Notes: generated by a model not told the origin, from the letters alone. 64,000 bases of DNA from Pseudomonas indica NBRC 103045 (GCF_002091635.1 NZ_BDAC01000021.1:1-64000), one strand, 5' to 3'; shown: positions 18,068 through 29,231, counted from the stretch's first letter. Numbers and translations are program-made.

Positions 18068-19934
18068 CGACGGCCAGCGCTGGAAAGCCAAGTACCTGGA
18101 AAACCTGGAGCAACAGGAGAAGCTCGAACGGCGCTGGGATGCCCGCCTCGACCTGCTGCGCCGTGGCTTGGTGCGCAGCAGCCTTGCCGCCGAGGGCGCG
18201 GACAAGGCGGTCGACCAGTGCATGCAGGAGATGCGTGAGATTCTCCGCCGCGATGAGATCGATGCCGGCCTCTCGGCGTTGATTCCCCGTCTGGAGAAGG
18301 CGGTACTGGATTCCGAGCAGCGCCGTCAGGAGCGGGCCGCGCAGATCGTCTCGGCGCTGTCTTCCCTTGCCGGCCAGCTCCAGGCGTTGCCGTTGCCGCG
18401 CGAGGTGCGCAAGCCGCTGAAGGGTTTCACCAAGCGCCTCGAAAGTCGCGCCGGCCAGATTCGCGAGCTTCCCGCCCTGCTGGCCGAGCTGAGCCAATTG
18501 CAGCGCCAGGCCCTGGCATTGCTGGAGCGAGAAGAGGTCGAACGGCCTGGCCTGCTGCAACGGCTGTTCGGTGGGCGCGAGCGCACCTCCGAAGAGGCGG
18601 ATGAGACGCTGCCGGGGACATCATCCACAGCGGCTGCCCAGGCCGATCCCACGCAGCCTGACAGCGCTGAATCATCGGCAGCCGTTGCGCCCATCGCGTC
18701 CATCGAGACACTCCGTCCGCTCCCCGCCGAGCCGGTCGAGACCATACCGCCGCGTGCCCCGCTGCTCGACAGCCTGCCGCTGTCGGCGTCGTTGCTGACC
18801 GAATCGACGCCCTCCGCTGCGGATAGCCCCGCTCCGCCTTCCGAGCCGGTCGACGCCGAGTACGCCCTGCCGCCCTCCCCCGAGCCGGGTTACAGCGCCA
18901 TTGCCGAACACGTCGAGGCGACGCTGCTCGGCCTGCTCGACGAGCTGAGCCTGCCGGATCGGCACCAGGCTCAGGCCGAGGGGCTGCGCGAACGCATCCG
19001 CCATGGCCTCAACTGGTACGAGCTGGTGCCGGTGCTGGACGACGTCTCGGTACTGATGCTGGCAGTGGCCGGCGGCAGCCAGCAGGAATTCGAGCGTTAC
19101 CTGAAGCAGCTCAACGAACGGCTGTCGGCCTTCCAGGAGGGCCTGCAATTTGCCCGCGAGGGCTACAGTGACAGCCTGGAGGCTGCGCGCGAGCTGGACA
19201 GCGAGCTGCGCGAGCAGATGGACGACCTGCACAGCAGCGTGCGCGACGCGGTGGATCTGGAAAGCCTCAAGCGTACCGTCGAAAACCGCCTGGACGGCCT
19301 GCTGGGCAGCATGGACCGCTACCAGCGGCTACGCGACGAGCGCGAGCAGACGATCGCCGACCGTTTGCAACATCTGGTGGAGCGCGTCGCGAGCATGGAG
19401 CAGGAGGCCAAGGGCTTCCGCGAGCACCTCGAAGAACAGCGGCAGAAGGCCCTGGTCGACCCGCTGACCGGCCTGCCGAATCGCGCTGCCCTGGATGAAC
19501 GGCTGGAGCTGGAGGTGGCGCGCTGGCAGCGTTACGGCGGAGACCTGCTGCTGGCGGTGCTGGACATCGATCACTTCAAGCGGATCAACGACAACTACGG
19601 CCATCTCGCCGGCGACAAGGTGCTGAAGATCATCGCCGGAGAGTTGGCCAAACGTTTGCGCAAAACCGACTTCATCGCCCGCTTCGGCGGCGAGGAGTTC
19701 GTCCTGCTGGTGCCTTCGACGCCCCTGGAAGGGGGCCTGCAGTTGCTGGAAACGCTGCGAGCCGCCATCGAGGCCTGCCCGTTCCACTTCCGTGGCGAGC
19801 GCTTGACCATCACCCTGTCCGCCGGACTCGCCGCCTTTGCCGACGGCGAGCGAAGCGAACGGACCTTCGAGCGCGCCGACCAGGCGCTCTACCGGGCCAA
19901 GCGCGGCGGGCGCAACCGCATCGAAACCGCCTGA
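18060..19934 (+). CDS. Cytoplasmic diguanylate cyclase (PA5487/DgcH-like)
   Basis: Predicted c-di-GMP synthase, 624 aa from the ATG at 18060 ([23 protein letters not shown]). There is no membrane segment. Residues ~1-180 are helical, ~185-285 form a Pro/Ser/Ala-rich linker and ~290-455 are coiled-coil-rich. The C-terminal GGDEF domain has an intact A-site FGGEEF preceded by the inhibitory I-site RKTD five residues upstream. The start overlaps the EEP nuclease gene by 8 bp. Synteny points to PA5487; the input signal is unknown. Confidence 0.9.
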   Translation: MSDDGQRWKAKYLENLEQQEKLERRWDARLDLLRRGLVRSSLAAEGADKAVDQCMQEMREILRRDEIDAGLSALIPRLEKAVLDSEQRRQERAAQIVSALSSLAGQLQALPLPREVRKPLKGFTKRLESRAGQIRELPALLAELSQLQRQALALLEREEVERPGLLQRLFGGRERTSEEADETLPGTSSTAAAQADPTQPDSAESSAAVAPIASIETLRPLPAEPVETIPPRAPLLDSLPLSASLLTESTPSAADSPAPPSEPVDAEYALPPSPEPGYSAIAEHVEATLLGLLDELSLPDRHQAQAEGLRERIRHGLNWYELVPVLDDVSVLMLAVAGGSQQEFERYLKQLNERLSAFQEGLQFAREGYSDSLEAARELDSELREQMDDLHSSVRDAVDLESLKRTVENRLDGLLGSMDRYQRLRDEREQTIADRLQHLVERVASMEQEAKGFREHLEEQRQKALVDPLTGLPNRAALDERLELEVARWQRYGGDLLLAVLDIDHFKRINDNYGHLAGDKVLKIIAGELAKRLRKTDFIARFGGEEFVLLVPSTPLEGGLQLLETLRAAIEACPFHFRGERLTITLSAGLAAFADGERSERTFERADQALYRAKRGGRNRIETA

Positions 19935-21356
19935 TCAGGCAACGCTGGGCAGATACGGCCGCCAATCGCTGGGAATGCGTTCCAGACGAGGATATTGCAG
20001 GGTCTCGAGCTGCAGGCGCGGCAGCAGGAACGGCGTATGCCGCAGGGCTGGCGGGACGTGTTGCAGTTCGGGCAGCCAGAGGCCGACGTAATCGCCCTCG
20101 GGGTCGAACCGTTGGGCCTGGCGCAGCACGTTGAATGCGGCACGGCGCTGCGGATCGCTGCCCGCGCCGGCGAGATAGGCCCAGTTGCCCCAGTTGCTCG
20201 CCGGGTCGTAGTCCAGGAGGTGCTCTTCGAACCAGGCCGCGCCGTACCGCCAATCCTGCTCCAGGTCGTGGATCAGGTAACTGGCGGCGATCTGCCGGCC
20301 GCGGTTGGCGAGGAAGCCGGTGGCGGCCAGTTCGCGCATGCAGGCATCCACCAGGGGCACGCCGGTGCGGCCCTGGCACCACTGTTCGAAACGTTCGTCG
20401 AGGTTCTGCGGTGCATGTGCCGTGGCTTTCAGGCCGCCGGCGCGGAACAGCGCGTCGCCGTGGCGGACCAGCGTCCAGCGGAAGAATTCCCGCCATAGCA
20501 ACTGCTGCCAGAGGCAACGGGTGGAGTCATTCCGGCCGTACTGCGCCTCGTGGCGGCGCAGCTCGGCGGCGACGCGGCGGGACGACAGGCAGCCGGTGGA
20601 GAGCCAGGGCGAGAACTTCGACGAATATTCGGTACCGGTCAGCCCGTTGCGGGTTTCTTCGTAGGTGCGTACGCCCAGGCTTTCCCACAGGTATTCGCGC
20701 ACGCGCGCCTGGCCCGCGGCCTCGCCCCCGGCGAAGGGGAAGGCGCTGCCCGGCACGGCCAAGGGCTCTCCGAGGCCGAGCTGCGACAGGCTAGGCAGCG
20801 GCTCCAGCAGGCTGTCCGCTCCGTCCGGCAAAGGGGGCAGGTCGTCCGGCGCCGGTTGCGGCTGGAATACCGTCGGGCGCTGGTCCATCAGTTCGCGGAA
20901 GCGGCTGAACACCTTCGGCAAGGCCTCGGGCGGGCAGGGCAGCTCTTCGGTGCGGAACAGGCCGTTGCCGGGCTGCTCGCGCAGAGCCACCGGCCCGAGG
21001 GCCTGGCGCAGGCGAGCCATCTGCGCCCGCTCATCCGGTGCGATCTCTTCCAGGGTCAGCACTTCACGCAGACCGAACTGCTCGGCCAGCGCCGGGATGA
21101 TCAGCTCCGGCGTGCCGGAGCGAACCAGCAACCGCGAGCCGCGCTGGCGCAGAGCGCCGTCCAGTGCCGCCAGGCTTTCCAGCAGGAAGCGCGTCCGGTG
21201 CACGCCCAGCCGACGGCTGCCCAGCGGGCCGTTCTCCAGCAGCGAAGGGTCGAGTACGAACAGCGGCAGCAGGCAATCGGCATCCAGCGCATCGCGCAGG
21301 GCGGAGTGATCGTCGAGACGCAAGTCCTGTTTGAACCAGAGCAATACGCGGCGCAT
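19935..21356 (-). CDS. Cryptochrome/photolyase, DASH-like
   Basis: FAD-dependent photolyase/cryptochrome family protein, 473 aa from MRRVLLWFKQDLRLDDHSAL. The N-terminal antenna-binding domain is followed by the FAD-binding region (TGTEYSSKFSPWLSTGCLS, LLWREFFRW, TGFLANRGRQIAASYL, YDPASNWGNWAYLAG). The ending FNVLRQAQRFDPEGDYVGLWLPEL resembles the CRY-DASH group more than CPD photolyase I. It runs convergently into the GGDEF gene with no gap and is divergent from marC. This gene is not expected here from P. aeruginosa synteny, so it is probably an insertion. Substrate (ssDNA CPD repair versus signalling) is unresolved. Confidence 0.88.
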   Translation of the reverse strand: MRRVLLWFKQDLRLDDHSALRDALDADCLLPLFVLDPSLLENGPLGSRRLGVHRTRFLLESLAALDGALRQRGSRLLVRSGTPELIIPALAEQFGLREVLTLEEIAPDERAQMARLRQALGPVALREQPGNGLFRTEELPCPPEALPKVFSRFRELMDQRPTVFQPQPAPDDLPPLPDGADSLLEPLPSLSQLGLGEPLAVPGSAFPFAGGEAAGQARVREYLWESLGVRTYEETRNGLTGTEYSSKFSPWLSTGCLSSRRVAAELRRHEAQYGRNDSTRCLWQQLLWREFFRWTLVRHGDALFRAGGLKATAHAPQNLDERFEQWCQGRTGVPLVDACMRELAATGFLANRGRQIAASYLIHDLEQDWRYGAAWFEEHLLDYDPASNWGNWAYLAGAGSDPQRRAAFNVLRQAQRFDPEGDYVGLWLPELQHVPPALRHTPFLLPRLQLETLQYPRLERIPSDWRPYLPSVA

Positions 21357-21630
21357 GGTGGGTCCTCTGCATTCCGTTGGCCGGAGCCCGGCGGGATCGG
21401 CGAGCCTAGCTATAGAGCGGCCCGGTACGGCGGTCGTTCCCTTCGACCGATCGGCAGCCGCACACGCCCGCGGCGATGGTGCCCGGCAGCGTGCTGCGTA
21501 TAATCCGCCTCCCCTTTGAGCGTAGCGGTGCCGCCTTGGCTTCGCCCGCTGAAGCGCCATACGGCAGGCTATGCTCGACGGAGGGTCAGAGCTGTTCCGC
21601 GCCGGTTTCGGATTCCCTGGAGTCGTATCG

Positions 21631-22224
21631 ATGGATATCTTCGGCATCGCCGTCCTGATCTTTCTGGTAACCGATCCTTTCGGCAACATCGCCATCTACC
21701 TGGCGGCCCTGAAGAACGTCGTCCCGGAGCGGCGGGTGCGCGTAGTGGCGCGCGAGCTGCTGTTCGCCCTCGCCCTTCTGCTGCTGTTCCTCACCTTCGG
21801 CGCGAAGATCCTCAGCGGCCTCGGCCTGTCCCGCGAAGCGACGGCGATCGCCGGCGGCATCATCCTGTTCGTCATCGCCATGCGGCTGATCTTCCCCAGC
21901 CCCCAGGGCCTGCTCGGCGACCTGCCGGACGGCGAGCCCATGCTGGTGCCGCTGGCCACGCCGGCGGTGGCGGGTCCTTCCGCGTTGACCGTGTTGATGA
22001 CCCTGCGCAACACCCACGAAGGGGCACTGTGGGAGCTCTACCTCGCGGTGTTCCTGGCCTGGGCGGCGACCTCCCTGATCCTCCTCCAGGCAGCGTTCCT
22101 GCAACGCTTCCTCGGCCCGCGCGGTCTCACCGCCATAGAGCGTCTCGCCGGCATGCTGCTGATCATGCTCAGCGTCGACATGCTGTTGGATAACCTGCAG
22201 AGCGTGCTACACATCGTCCCATGA
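21631..22224 (+). CDS. MarC-family integral membrane protein
   Basis: 197-aa protein with about six hydrophobic segments and the family start MDIFGIAVLIFLVTDPFGNIA plus MLVPLATPAVAGPSAL. The start at 21631 is chosen by family alignment and position. MarC (UPF0056) proteins have no firmly established transport function despite their old link to multiple antibiotic resistance. The stop overlaps the ampDh2 start in ATGA, so expression is coupled to a cell-wall amidase, as in PA5486-PA5485. Confidence 0.88.
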   Translation: MDIFGIAVLIFLVTDPFGNIAIYLAALKNVVPERRVRVVARELLFALALLLLFLTFGAKILSGLGLSREATAIAGGIILFVIAMRLIFPSPQGLLGDLPDGEPMLVPLATPAVAGPSALTVLMTLRNTHEGALWELYLAVFLAWAATSLILLQAAFLQRFLGPRGLTAIERLAGMLLIMLSVDMLLDNLQSVLHIVP

Positions 22225-23048
22225 GAGTCTTCCTGCTTGCCTCGATCCTCAGCGTGCTGGCCGGTTGCGGCGGGTTGCGCATCGACACCAGCCACACCTC
22301 CCAAGGCCAGGACAGCCGGGTACAGTTCGTCATCCTGCACTACACCTCCAGCGACCTGCCGCGTTCCCTGGCGACCCTCACCCACGGCGAGGTGAGCAGC
22401 CATTATCTGATCAGCGCCAAGCCACCGACCATCTACCGCCTGGTCGACGAGAACCGCCGCGCCTGGCATGCCGGCGAGAGCGAATGGCGCGGTCGGACCT
22501 GGTTGAACGCCAGCTCCATCGGCATCGAGCTGATCAGCCCAGGCTACTCCGAGACCGCCGATGGCCAGCGGCTGTGGTACCCCTATCCCGACGAGCAGAT
22601 CGACGCCTTGATTCTGCTGCTCAAGGACATCGTCCGCCGGCACGGCGTACCGCCGGGCAACATCATCGGCCACAGCGACATCGCGCCGCTGCGCAAGGTC
22701 GATCCGGGACCGCTGTTCCCCTGGAAGCGCTTGGCCGATGCCGGCCTCATCGTCTGGCCCGATGCCCGCGAAGTGATCCGCTGGCAGACGCGTTTTGCCC
22801 GCGGCGGCCTGCCGGACGTGGCCTGGTTCCAGCAGCAGCTGGAGCAACAGGGCTATCGGGTACCGCGGCACGGCGAGCTGGACGAGGCCACGCGCCGCGT
22901 CATCGCGGCGTTCCAGATGAAATACCGTCCGTCGCGTTTCGACGGCGAGCCGGATGCGGAAACCGCGGGCCTGCTCGCGGTGCTGAACGGCGATGCACCG
23001 GCGGATGTGCCTCTGGCTGAGGACCCTGGACAGGGCGTCTCCATGTAG
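22221..23048 (+). CDS. ampDh2: AmpDh2, outer-membrane N-acetylmuramoyl-L-alanine amidase
   Basis: Zinc amidase that cleaves the amide between MurNAc and the stem peptide, 275 aa. It is a lipoprotein with lipobox LAGC (Cys16). Residues ~30-190 form the amidase_2/PGRP fold with zinc ligands at His40 (FVILHYT) and in GHSDIAPLRKVDPG (His and Asp) plus SSHYLI. Residues ~195-255 resemble a peptidoglycan-binding domain (VIAAFQMKYRPSRFDG). Homologues act in peptidoglycan recycling and derepression of AmpC. Coupled to marC by ATGA overlap. Confidence 0.93.
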   Translation: MRVFLLASILSVLAGCGGLRIDTSHTSQGQDSRVQFVILHYTSSDLPRSLATLTHGEVSSHYLISAKPPTIYRLVDENRRAWHAGESEWRGRTWLNASSIGIELISPGYSETADGQRLWYPYPDEQIDALILLLKDIVRRHGVPPGNIIGHSDIAPLRKVDPGPLFPWKRLADAGLIVWPDAREVIRWQTRFARGGLPDVAWFQQQLEQQGYRVPRHGELDEATRRVIAAFQMKYRPSRFDGEPDAETAGLLAVLNGDAPADVPLAEDPGQGVSM

Positions 23049-23235
23049 TCGCGGGAAGGTTTTTGGACGTCGTTCCTGCGCGACAGCCTGCCGCTCGGGC
23101 GGGTAGAACGGAACCCGACTATCGGTTTGTGACCGGCTGAACAGCCGTCGAGCGAACCGGGAAGTGTTTCAGGGGCCTAACAAGGTGCGCCTTGCGCTAT
23201 ACCTGAAAAAGGTCAACGACGTTGGGAAGCCGAGT

Positions 23236-24840
23236 ATGTCGCACCCGATAGCGCGTTTGCGCCGAGCTTTCTATCACCCCTGGCCGATGGCCCTGCTGGC
23301 GGTCCTGTTGAGCGCCGCGGTGCTTCTGTTGGGGAGTCTCACACTCGCGGCGCAGCAGGCGAGGATGGTGGAGAGCGAGCAGATGAATGCCCGCGGCGAA
23401 CGCTTCCTCCAGCGTCTGGAGCAAGTCTTCGGCCAGTTGCGCCAGGGGCTGGACCAGTTGGAGGCGCAACCGTTGCGCGGCTGCGACATCGCCATGGTCG
23501 AAACCCTGCGGCAGGTCGCCTTCAAGCATCGCTTCATCTACGAAGCGGCCTTCGTCGGCGGCCGGCAGCGTTGTTCGTCCTGGCCCCGGCAGAGTTCGCT
23601 GGGCGCCGAGCGGCCGGCGGATATCCAGGATGAAGCCTACCGCTACTGGCTGAACACGGCCTCCCAGGTCAACGATGACCTGGCGGCCCTGGTAGTGGGG
23701 CGTGGCTACTTCCGCGTTTCCGTGTCGCGCGGGCATTTCGCCGACGTGGTCGACCTGCCCGAAGGTGGCAGCCTGCTGTTCGTGCCCAAGGCCGGCGGTG
23801 CGCCGCTGCCGATTCTCGGCCCCGAACATTACTGGCCGCCCGTCGAGGGCTGGCCGCCGAAGGACGACGACGCCCTGGTGCTCACCGAGGGGCAACTGAT
23901 CTACCGCATGCCGAGCCGGATTCCCCAGTACGATCTGGTGCTGGCCGTTCCGCGCGACGATCTGATGCAGAAGGTGCGCGACGGCTGGCGCATGCTGGTG
24001 CCCGGCAGCCTGATCCTGGCTCTGCTGATCGGTGCACTGGTGCTGCAACTGGTCCGTCACCGCCAGTCCCTCAGCGGCGAGCTGGAAGGTGCCCTGCACC
24101 GCCGCGAGCTGCGGGTGCGCTACCAGCCCATCTTCGACCTCGCCAGCCGCCGCTGCGTCGGCGCCGAGGCGCTGGTGCGCTGGATGCGCCCGGATGGCAC
24201 GCTGGCCACGCCGGACCTGTTCGTGCCCCTGGCCGAGGCGACCGGGCAGATTCGCGACATCACCGACTACGTGCTGGAGCAGGTGCTGGAAGACCTCGGC
24301 GACCTGCTGCAACAGAATCCGCACCTGTACATCTCGGTCAACCTGGCAGCTTGCGACGTCACCGAGCCGCGCATCGGCCAGGTCGCGGCGAGCCTGCTGG
24401 CGCAATACCGGGTGCCGGCCTCGCAGATCGCCTTCGAGATTTCCGAGCGCGGGCTCACCGACATCGAGGCGGCGCGCGGCCAGTTGATGGCGCTGCGGGC
24501 GAACGGCCACCGGGTGCTGATCGACGATTTCGGTACCGGTTATTGCAGTCTGGCGCACCTGCAGAACCTGCCGGTGGACTACCTGAAGATCGACAAATCT
24601 TTCGTCGATGCCCTCGGCCACGACGCTGCCAGCAGCGGTGTGGCGCCGCACATCATCCGCATGGCCCATGCGCTCAAGCTGAAGGTGATCGCCGAGGGCA
24701 TCGAGCAGGAAGCCCAGGCACGCCTGCTCGGCAGCGAAGGCGCCCACTACGGCCAGGGTTGGCTGTTCGCCCAGCCGCTGACGGCGGACAAGCTGCGGAC
24801 ATTGGTGGAGCAGGATATTCCGGTGATTCGCGCGGCGTAG
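23236..24840 (+). CDS. CSS-motif EAL phosphodiesterase
   Basis: Predicted c-di-GMP phosphodiesterase, 534 aa from the ATG at 23236, preceded by GGGAAG; an in-frame GTG at 23164 is possible. TM1 (~20-39) and TM2 (~257-277) frame a periplasmic domain containing Cys83 and the hallmark R-Cys113-Ser-Ser-W. The EAL domain keeps EALVRW, VNLAA, EISERG, DDFGTGYCSL, KIDKSF and EGIEQE, so it looks active. In studied CSS proteins, a Dsb-formed periplasmic disulfide inhibits and stabilises while reduction activates; that is likely here but unproven. It is convergent with kinB. Confidence 0.92.
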   Translation: MSHPIARLRRAFYHPWPMALLAVLLSAAVLLLGSLTLAAQQARMVESEQMNARGERFLQRLEQVFGQLRQGLDQLEAQPLRGCDIAMVETLRQVAFKHRFIYEAAFVGGRQRCSSWPRQSSLGAERPADIQDEAYRYWLNTASQVNDDLAALVVGRGYFRVSVSRGHFADVVDLPEGGSLLFVPKAGGAPLPILGPEHYWPPVEGWPPKDDDALVLTEGQLIYRMPSRIPQYDLVLAVPRDDLMQKVRDGWRMLVPGSLILALLIGALVLQLVRHRQSLSGELEGALHRRELRVRYQPIFDLASRRCVGAEALVRWMRPDGTLATPDLFVPLAEATGQIRDITDYVLEQVLEDLGDLLQQNPHLYISVNLAACDVTEPRIGQVAASLLAQYRVPASQIAFEISERGLTDIEAARGQLMALRANGHRVLIDDFGTGYCSLAHLQNLPVDYLKIDKSFVDALGHDAASSGVAPHIIRMAHALKLKVIAEGIEQEAQARLLGSEGAHYGQGWLFAQPLTADKLRTLVEQDIPVIRAA

Positions 24841-24859
24841 AGCCCGTCGCAGACAGGCC

Positions 24860-26649
24860 CTAGACCGGCAGGGCGAGGTAGAAGATGGTGCCCTGGCCGA
24901 GGCGTGAGTGAACGCCGAGCCTTCCGCCGTGCAGTTGTGCGATTTCCTTGCACAGCGCCAGCCCCAGGCCGGTGCCGCCCTTCTTGGTGCCGATCTGAAC
25001 GAACGGCTCGAAGATGCGGGCCTGCTGGCTGTAGGGGATGCCCTCGCCGGTATCTTCGACGCTGATGATCAGCCGATCGCCATGGCGACGCGCCTGCAGG
25101 CAGATTTGCCCGCCGTTGGGTGTGTGCCGTAGTGCGTTGCCAACCAGGTTGTCCAGCGCCCGCTCCAGTTGCAGGTGGTCGGCCAGCAGGCGCGGCAGCG
25201 GCGACTGCAGCTCCACCTGGAGGTTGATGTCGTGTTCGGCGGCCTGGGCGGCGAAACGCAGGCGTGTGCGCTCGAGCAGTTCGCCGACGTCGCAGGGCGA
25301 CAGTTCGAGTTTCTGCTGGCCGCTCTGGTAGCGCGAGAAGTTCAGCAGGTCGTTGATCAGCCGGACCAGCCGGTGCATTTCCTCGTCCACGGTCCGCAGC
25401 AGTTCGCTTTCCCGCGCCTCCGGCGAGAAGCGCAGCCGTTCGCGGAGCAGGGCGAAGGCCATGTGCATGCCGGTGACCGGCGTGCGCAGCTCGTGGGAGG
25501 CGCGCAGCACGAATTCGTTGCGCACCCGCTCGAAGGCACGCTGTTCGGTGACGTCGCGCAGCACCATCACCGCACCCATTACGCGGCCGTCGTCGTGGCC
25601 GACGGTGCTGAGCCGCCAGTTCAGCAGGCGGGTGTCGCCATCCACCTGGATTTCCAGATCCTGCAATGGTTTTTCCAGCGGCTGGTTGTTCAGCACTTGC
25701 TGCACGGCTTCGTCCAGTTCGGCATGGTCCAGGGCCGCGCCGAGGGATTGGCCGATGTGCTCCGAGGTCCAGCCGAGCTGGCGCTGGGCCACCGGGTTGG
25801 CGTGTTCCAGGCGGCCCTGGCGGTCGATGATCAGCAGGCCGTCGTCGATGCTGTCGAGCACCGCTTGCAAGCGCCGCTGGCCACTGCTCAGGGCCTCGAC
25901 GTTGGTCTGCTTGAACAGGCTCAGGGCCTCGGCCATCAGGCCGAAGCGACGGATGAACGACGACAGCTCAGCTTCGGGGGCGATCGGCAGGGTGATCTGG
26001 AAATTGCCCTGGCCGATCTCATCCGCCGCATGGGCGAGCTGTTCGATGGGCGCGCTGAAGCGACGTGCGAAGCTGTGAGCGGTGACGAAGCCGATCAGCA
26101 GCACGGCGACCCCGACGATGCCGAGCAGACCCGCGACCAGCAAGGCGCGTTCCCGCGAATGCGCCTCCATGACCAGTACGTTGTCGATGCTCTGCTGCTG
26201 CACGTCGATCAGGCTGCGCTGCAACGAGCTGATCGCCTCTGCGAACGCGGCGTCGTCGAGAATCTCCCGGCGTCGCTGGGGCGGCTGGTCGAGTACTTCC
26301 AGCAACTTCGCGTAGTTGGCCGCTACCGCCTGGTAATGGTTGTAGCGTGAGTCGTTGCGCGATTCCTCCAAGGCCACGCTCAGGTAGTCCTGGAATTCGC
26401 GCTGGGCCTCGTGCAACGCATCGAAGTCCGGATGCTCGTTGAGCAGGATCACCAACTGGTCGGTGAAGGCCTGGCGCAACTGGATGCCATTCTTGATCGT
26501 CCCGTAGTTCTGGTTGATCAGCTCCTTCTGCGAGTTGGCCATCTGTACCACCCCGGTCAGGCCGAGGATGAGCCCCAGGAGGGCTACCGTCATCAGGGCT
26601 GAAATACTGAGGAACAGTCGGGTACGCAGCTTGACCGGCAGGTGTCTGT

Positions 26650-26653
<4 letters not shown>
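24860..26653 (-). CDS. kinB: KinB, sensor histidine kinase
   Basis: Membrane sensor that phosphorylates AlgB, 597 aa. TM1 is at ~11-36, followed by a helical periplasmic domain to ~165 and TM2 at ~168-192. HAMP (RRFSAPIEQLAHAADEI) and PAS (LQAVLDSIDDGLLIID) come next. HisKA has RASHELRTP (His387) and the ATPase has NALRHTPNGG, DTGEGIP and GTGLGLALC. It overlaps the algB stop by 4 bp, the same organisation as P. aeruginosa PA5484-PA5483. In that species KinB also acts as a phosphatase and limits alginate production. Confidence 0.96.
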
Positions 26654-27996
<1,343 letters not shown>

Positions 27997-28086
27997 AAGA
28001 CTTCTCCCTAAAACGGCATGTGTCAGCCCCGATACCTTCAGCGAGGCGGGGTCTTGTAGGACAGGATTATTAGTCAACGGGAAGTC

Positions 28087-28101
28087 CGTGCAAGTTGCAC
28101 G
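28087..28101. promoter_or_regulatory. Palindromic upstream activator-like site, copy A
   Basis: Perfect 15-bp dyad CGTGCAA-G-TTGCACG, 91 bp upstream of algB and about 93 bp (centre to -24) upstream of the sigma-54-type promoter at 28186. Two close relatives occur at 29041-29055 and 29073-29087 in front of the second such promoter. Proposed binding site of an enhancer-binding protein; identity unknown. Confidence 0.6.
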
Positions 28102-28185
28102 ACAGTTTCCGCTCAATCCTGCATCGTGCATGGCCTCTGTGTCTGCTGGAAATCCTAAGTCATTGAAATTGCGTCTTTTTGAAGC

Positions 28186-28200
28186 TGGCACAGGGCTTGC
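28186..28200 (+). promoter_or_regulatory. Sigma-54 (RpoN)-type promoter 1
   Basis: TGGCACAGGGCTTGC has the -24 TGGCAC and -12 TTGC elements with GG and GC exactly 12 bases apart, a near-perfect RpoN consensus. It reads toward the small reading frame at 28250 and the DUF2383 gene at 28572, with a predicted start near 28212. Confidence 0.7.
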
Positions 28201-28249
28201 GAAGGAAGAGACAGAAACCCAGGTTGCAGACTGCTCGAAGGACCTTTTC

Positions 28250-28549
28250 ATGGCAGACCCACGCAAGCCCACCGATCGCATCGCCGCAGCAGCACAGACG
28301 GCCGCCGGCTCGACGAACGACCGGGCCTGTGTGTTTGCCAATCGAGAAGCCGACCTGTGCACCCGTTACCTGACGGCCTGTCGTGCGGCTTCGTCCCGCA
28401 AGCCATGGCGAGGGGCCCGCCGTTCGATGCAATCGGCACGGCGAGCGGGATTCGATGTACCGAGGCTGTACCGGGACGCCCTGGCCGACAGTGCACGGGA
28501 GCGGCAAGGGAACGCCCGGTGCAGGACCCACCGGTGCCGGGACCTTTGA
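28250..28549 (+). CDS. Possible small Arg/Ala-rich protein
   Basis: A 99-aa open frame beginning MADPRKPTDRIAAAAQTA, with AAGGA 8 bases before the ATG and about 38 bases after the predicted RpoN start site. The C-terminal half is unusually rich in Arg and Cys (CRAASSRKPWRGARR, ARCRTHRCRDL). No family is recognised. It is listed because promoter, ribosome-binding site and start line up, but the composition of the distal half could equally be non-coding GC-rich DNA. The 575-bp gap between algB and 28572 holds nothing else gene-like. Confidence 0.35.
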   Translation: MADPRKPTDRIAAAAQTAAGSTNDRACVFANREADLCTRYLTACRAASSRKPWRGARRSMQSARRAGFDVPRLYRDALADSARERQGNARCRTHRCRDL

Positions 28550-28571
28550 TAACCCTTCAGGAGAAACAGCC

Positions 28572-29006
28572 ATGACCCGAACCACAGCGCAATTGAACGA
28601 GCTGATCGAGATCACCCGTGATGGCGAGCGTTTCTACCAGCATGCCATCGAGGAAGTGAAGGACACCCGGCTGCAAAGCCTGTTCCGCGACATGGCCCAG
28701 GCGAAGACCGAGGTGATCCAGGCCTTGGCGGTGAAAGTCGCGGCGAATCATGAACAACCGGCGCAGGGCGGTACCGCGCTAGGCAAGCTGCGCGAAGTCT
28801 ATGCCGATACGCGCGCGACCTTGGCGAAAGACGAGAACGGCGCCTACATCGCCCAGTTGGAAGCCGCGGAGGATCGCATCGTCCATGCGTTCGAAGATGC
28901 GCTCGAGAGCGCCGAGCCCGACGTGCGCGCCCTGCTTTCCGTGGAAATGCCCAAGGTCCGTGCCTGCCATGACCGCATGCGCAGCCTGAAACAGAGCCTT
29001 GGATGA
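28572..29006 (+). CDS. DUF2383 four-helix-bundle protein (PA2169 family)
   Basis: 144-aa cytoplasmic protein beginning MTRTTAQLNELIEITRDGERFYQHA after a good AGGAG site. It is almost entirely helical with the DUF2383 pattern (DGERFYQHAIEEVKD, EDRIVHAFEDALES, VRACHDRMRSLKQ) and is ferritin/rubrerythrin-like in fold prediction for the family. Members are often stress-induced; the biochemical role is unknown. It is probably transcribed from the RpoN-type promoter at 28186 and ends at a hairpin at 29011-29038. Confidence 0.88.
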   Translation: MTRTTAQLNELIEITRDGERFYQHAIEEVKDTRLQSLFRDMAQAKTEVIQALAVKVAANHEQPAQGGTALGKLREVYADTRATLAKDENGAYIAQLEAAEDRIVHAFEDALESAEPDVRALLSVEMPKVRACHDRMRSLKQSLG

Positions 29007-29010
29007 GCTT

Positions 29011-29038
29011 CCTGGAATAGGGATGTTCCAGGCTTTTA
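29011..29038 (+). terminator. Probable terminator after DUF2383 gene
   Basis: CCTGGAA (29011-29017) pairs with TTCCAGG (29026-29032), followed by CTTTTATT, five bases after the stop codon. Confidence 0.65.
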
Positions 29039-29040
29039 TT

Positions 29041-29087
29041 CGTGCAATTTGCAAGATCGAAAAATATTCAATCGTGCAAATTGCCTG
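29041..29087. promoter_or_regulatory. Two upstream activator-like sites, copies B and C
   Basis: CGTGCAATTTGCAAG (29041-29055) and CGTGCAAATTGCCTG (29073-29087) match the perfect dyad at 28087 with one and a few mismatches in the right half. Their centres are 32 bp apart, about three helical turns, in an AT-rich segment. They lie about 104 and 72 bp upstream of the second sigma-54-type promoter. Confidence 0.55.
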
Positions 29088-29150
29088 GAAGTTACTTGGC
29101 TAACGATACATAAGTCATTGATCTTATTCCGGAAAAGCATTAGCCGTGAT

Positions 29151-29166
29151 TGGCATAAGCGATGCA
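29151..29166 (+). promoter_or_regulatory. Sigma-54 (RpoN)-type promoter 2
   Basis: TGGCATAAGCGATGCA keeps GG and GC 12 bases apart and matches TGGCAC/TTGCA with two substitutions. It is about 66 bp upstream of the ATG at 29232 and preceded by two copies of the shared palindrome. Confidence 0.55.
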
Positions 29167-29231
29167 GCAAACACTATCTGCCTTTTATGCGGCCTTGGCC
29201 GGAGTCCCATATGGCTGGGAGGAGATTCAGG

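Noticed and set aside
28383-28571. N-terminal extension of the DUF2383 protein in its own frame
   Set aside because: Gly/Pro/Arg-rich sequence without similarity; a strong ribosome-binding site supports the ATG at 28572.
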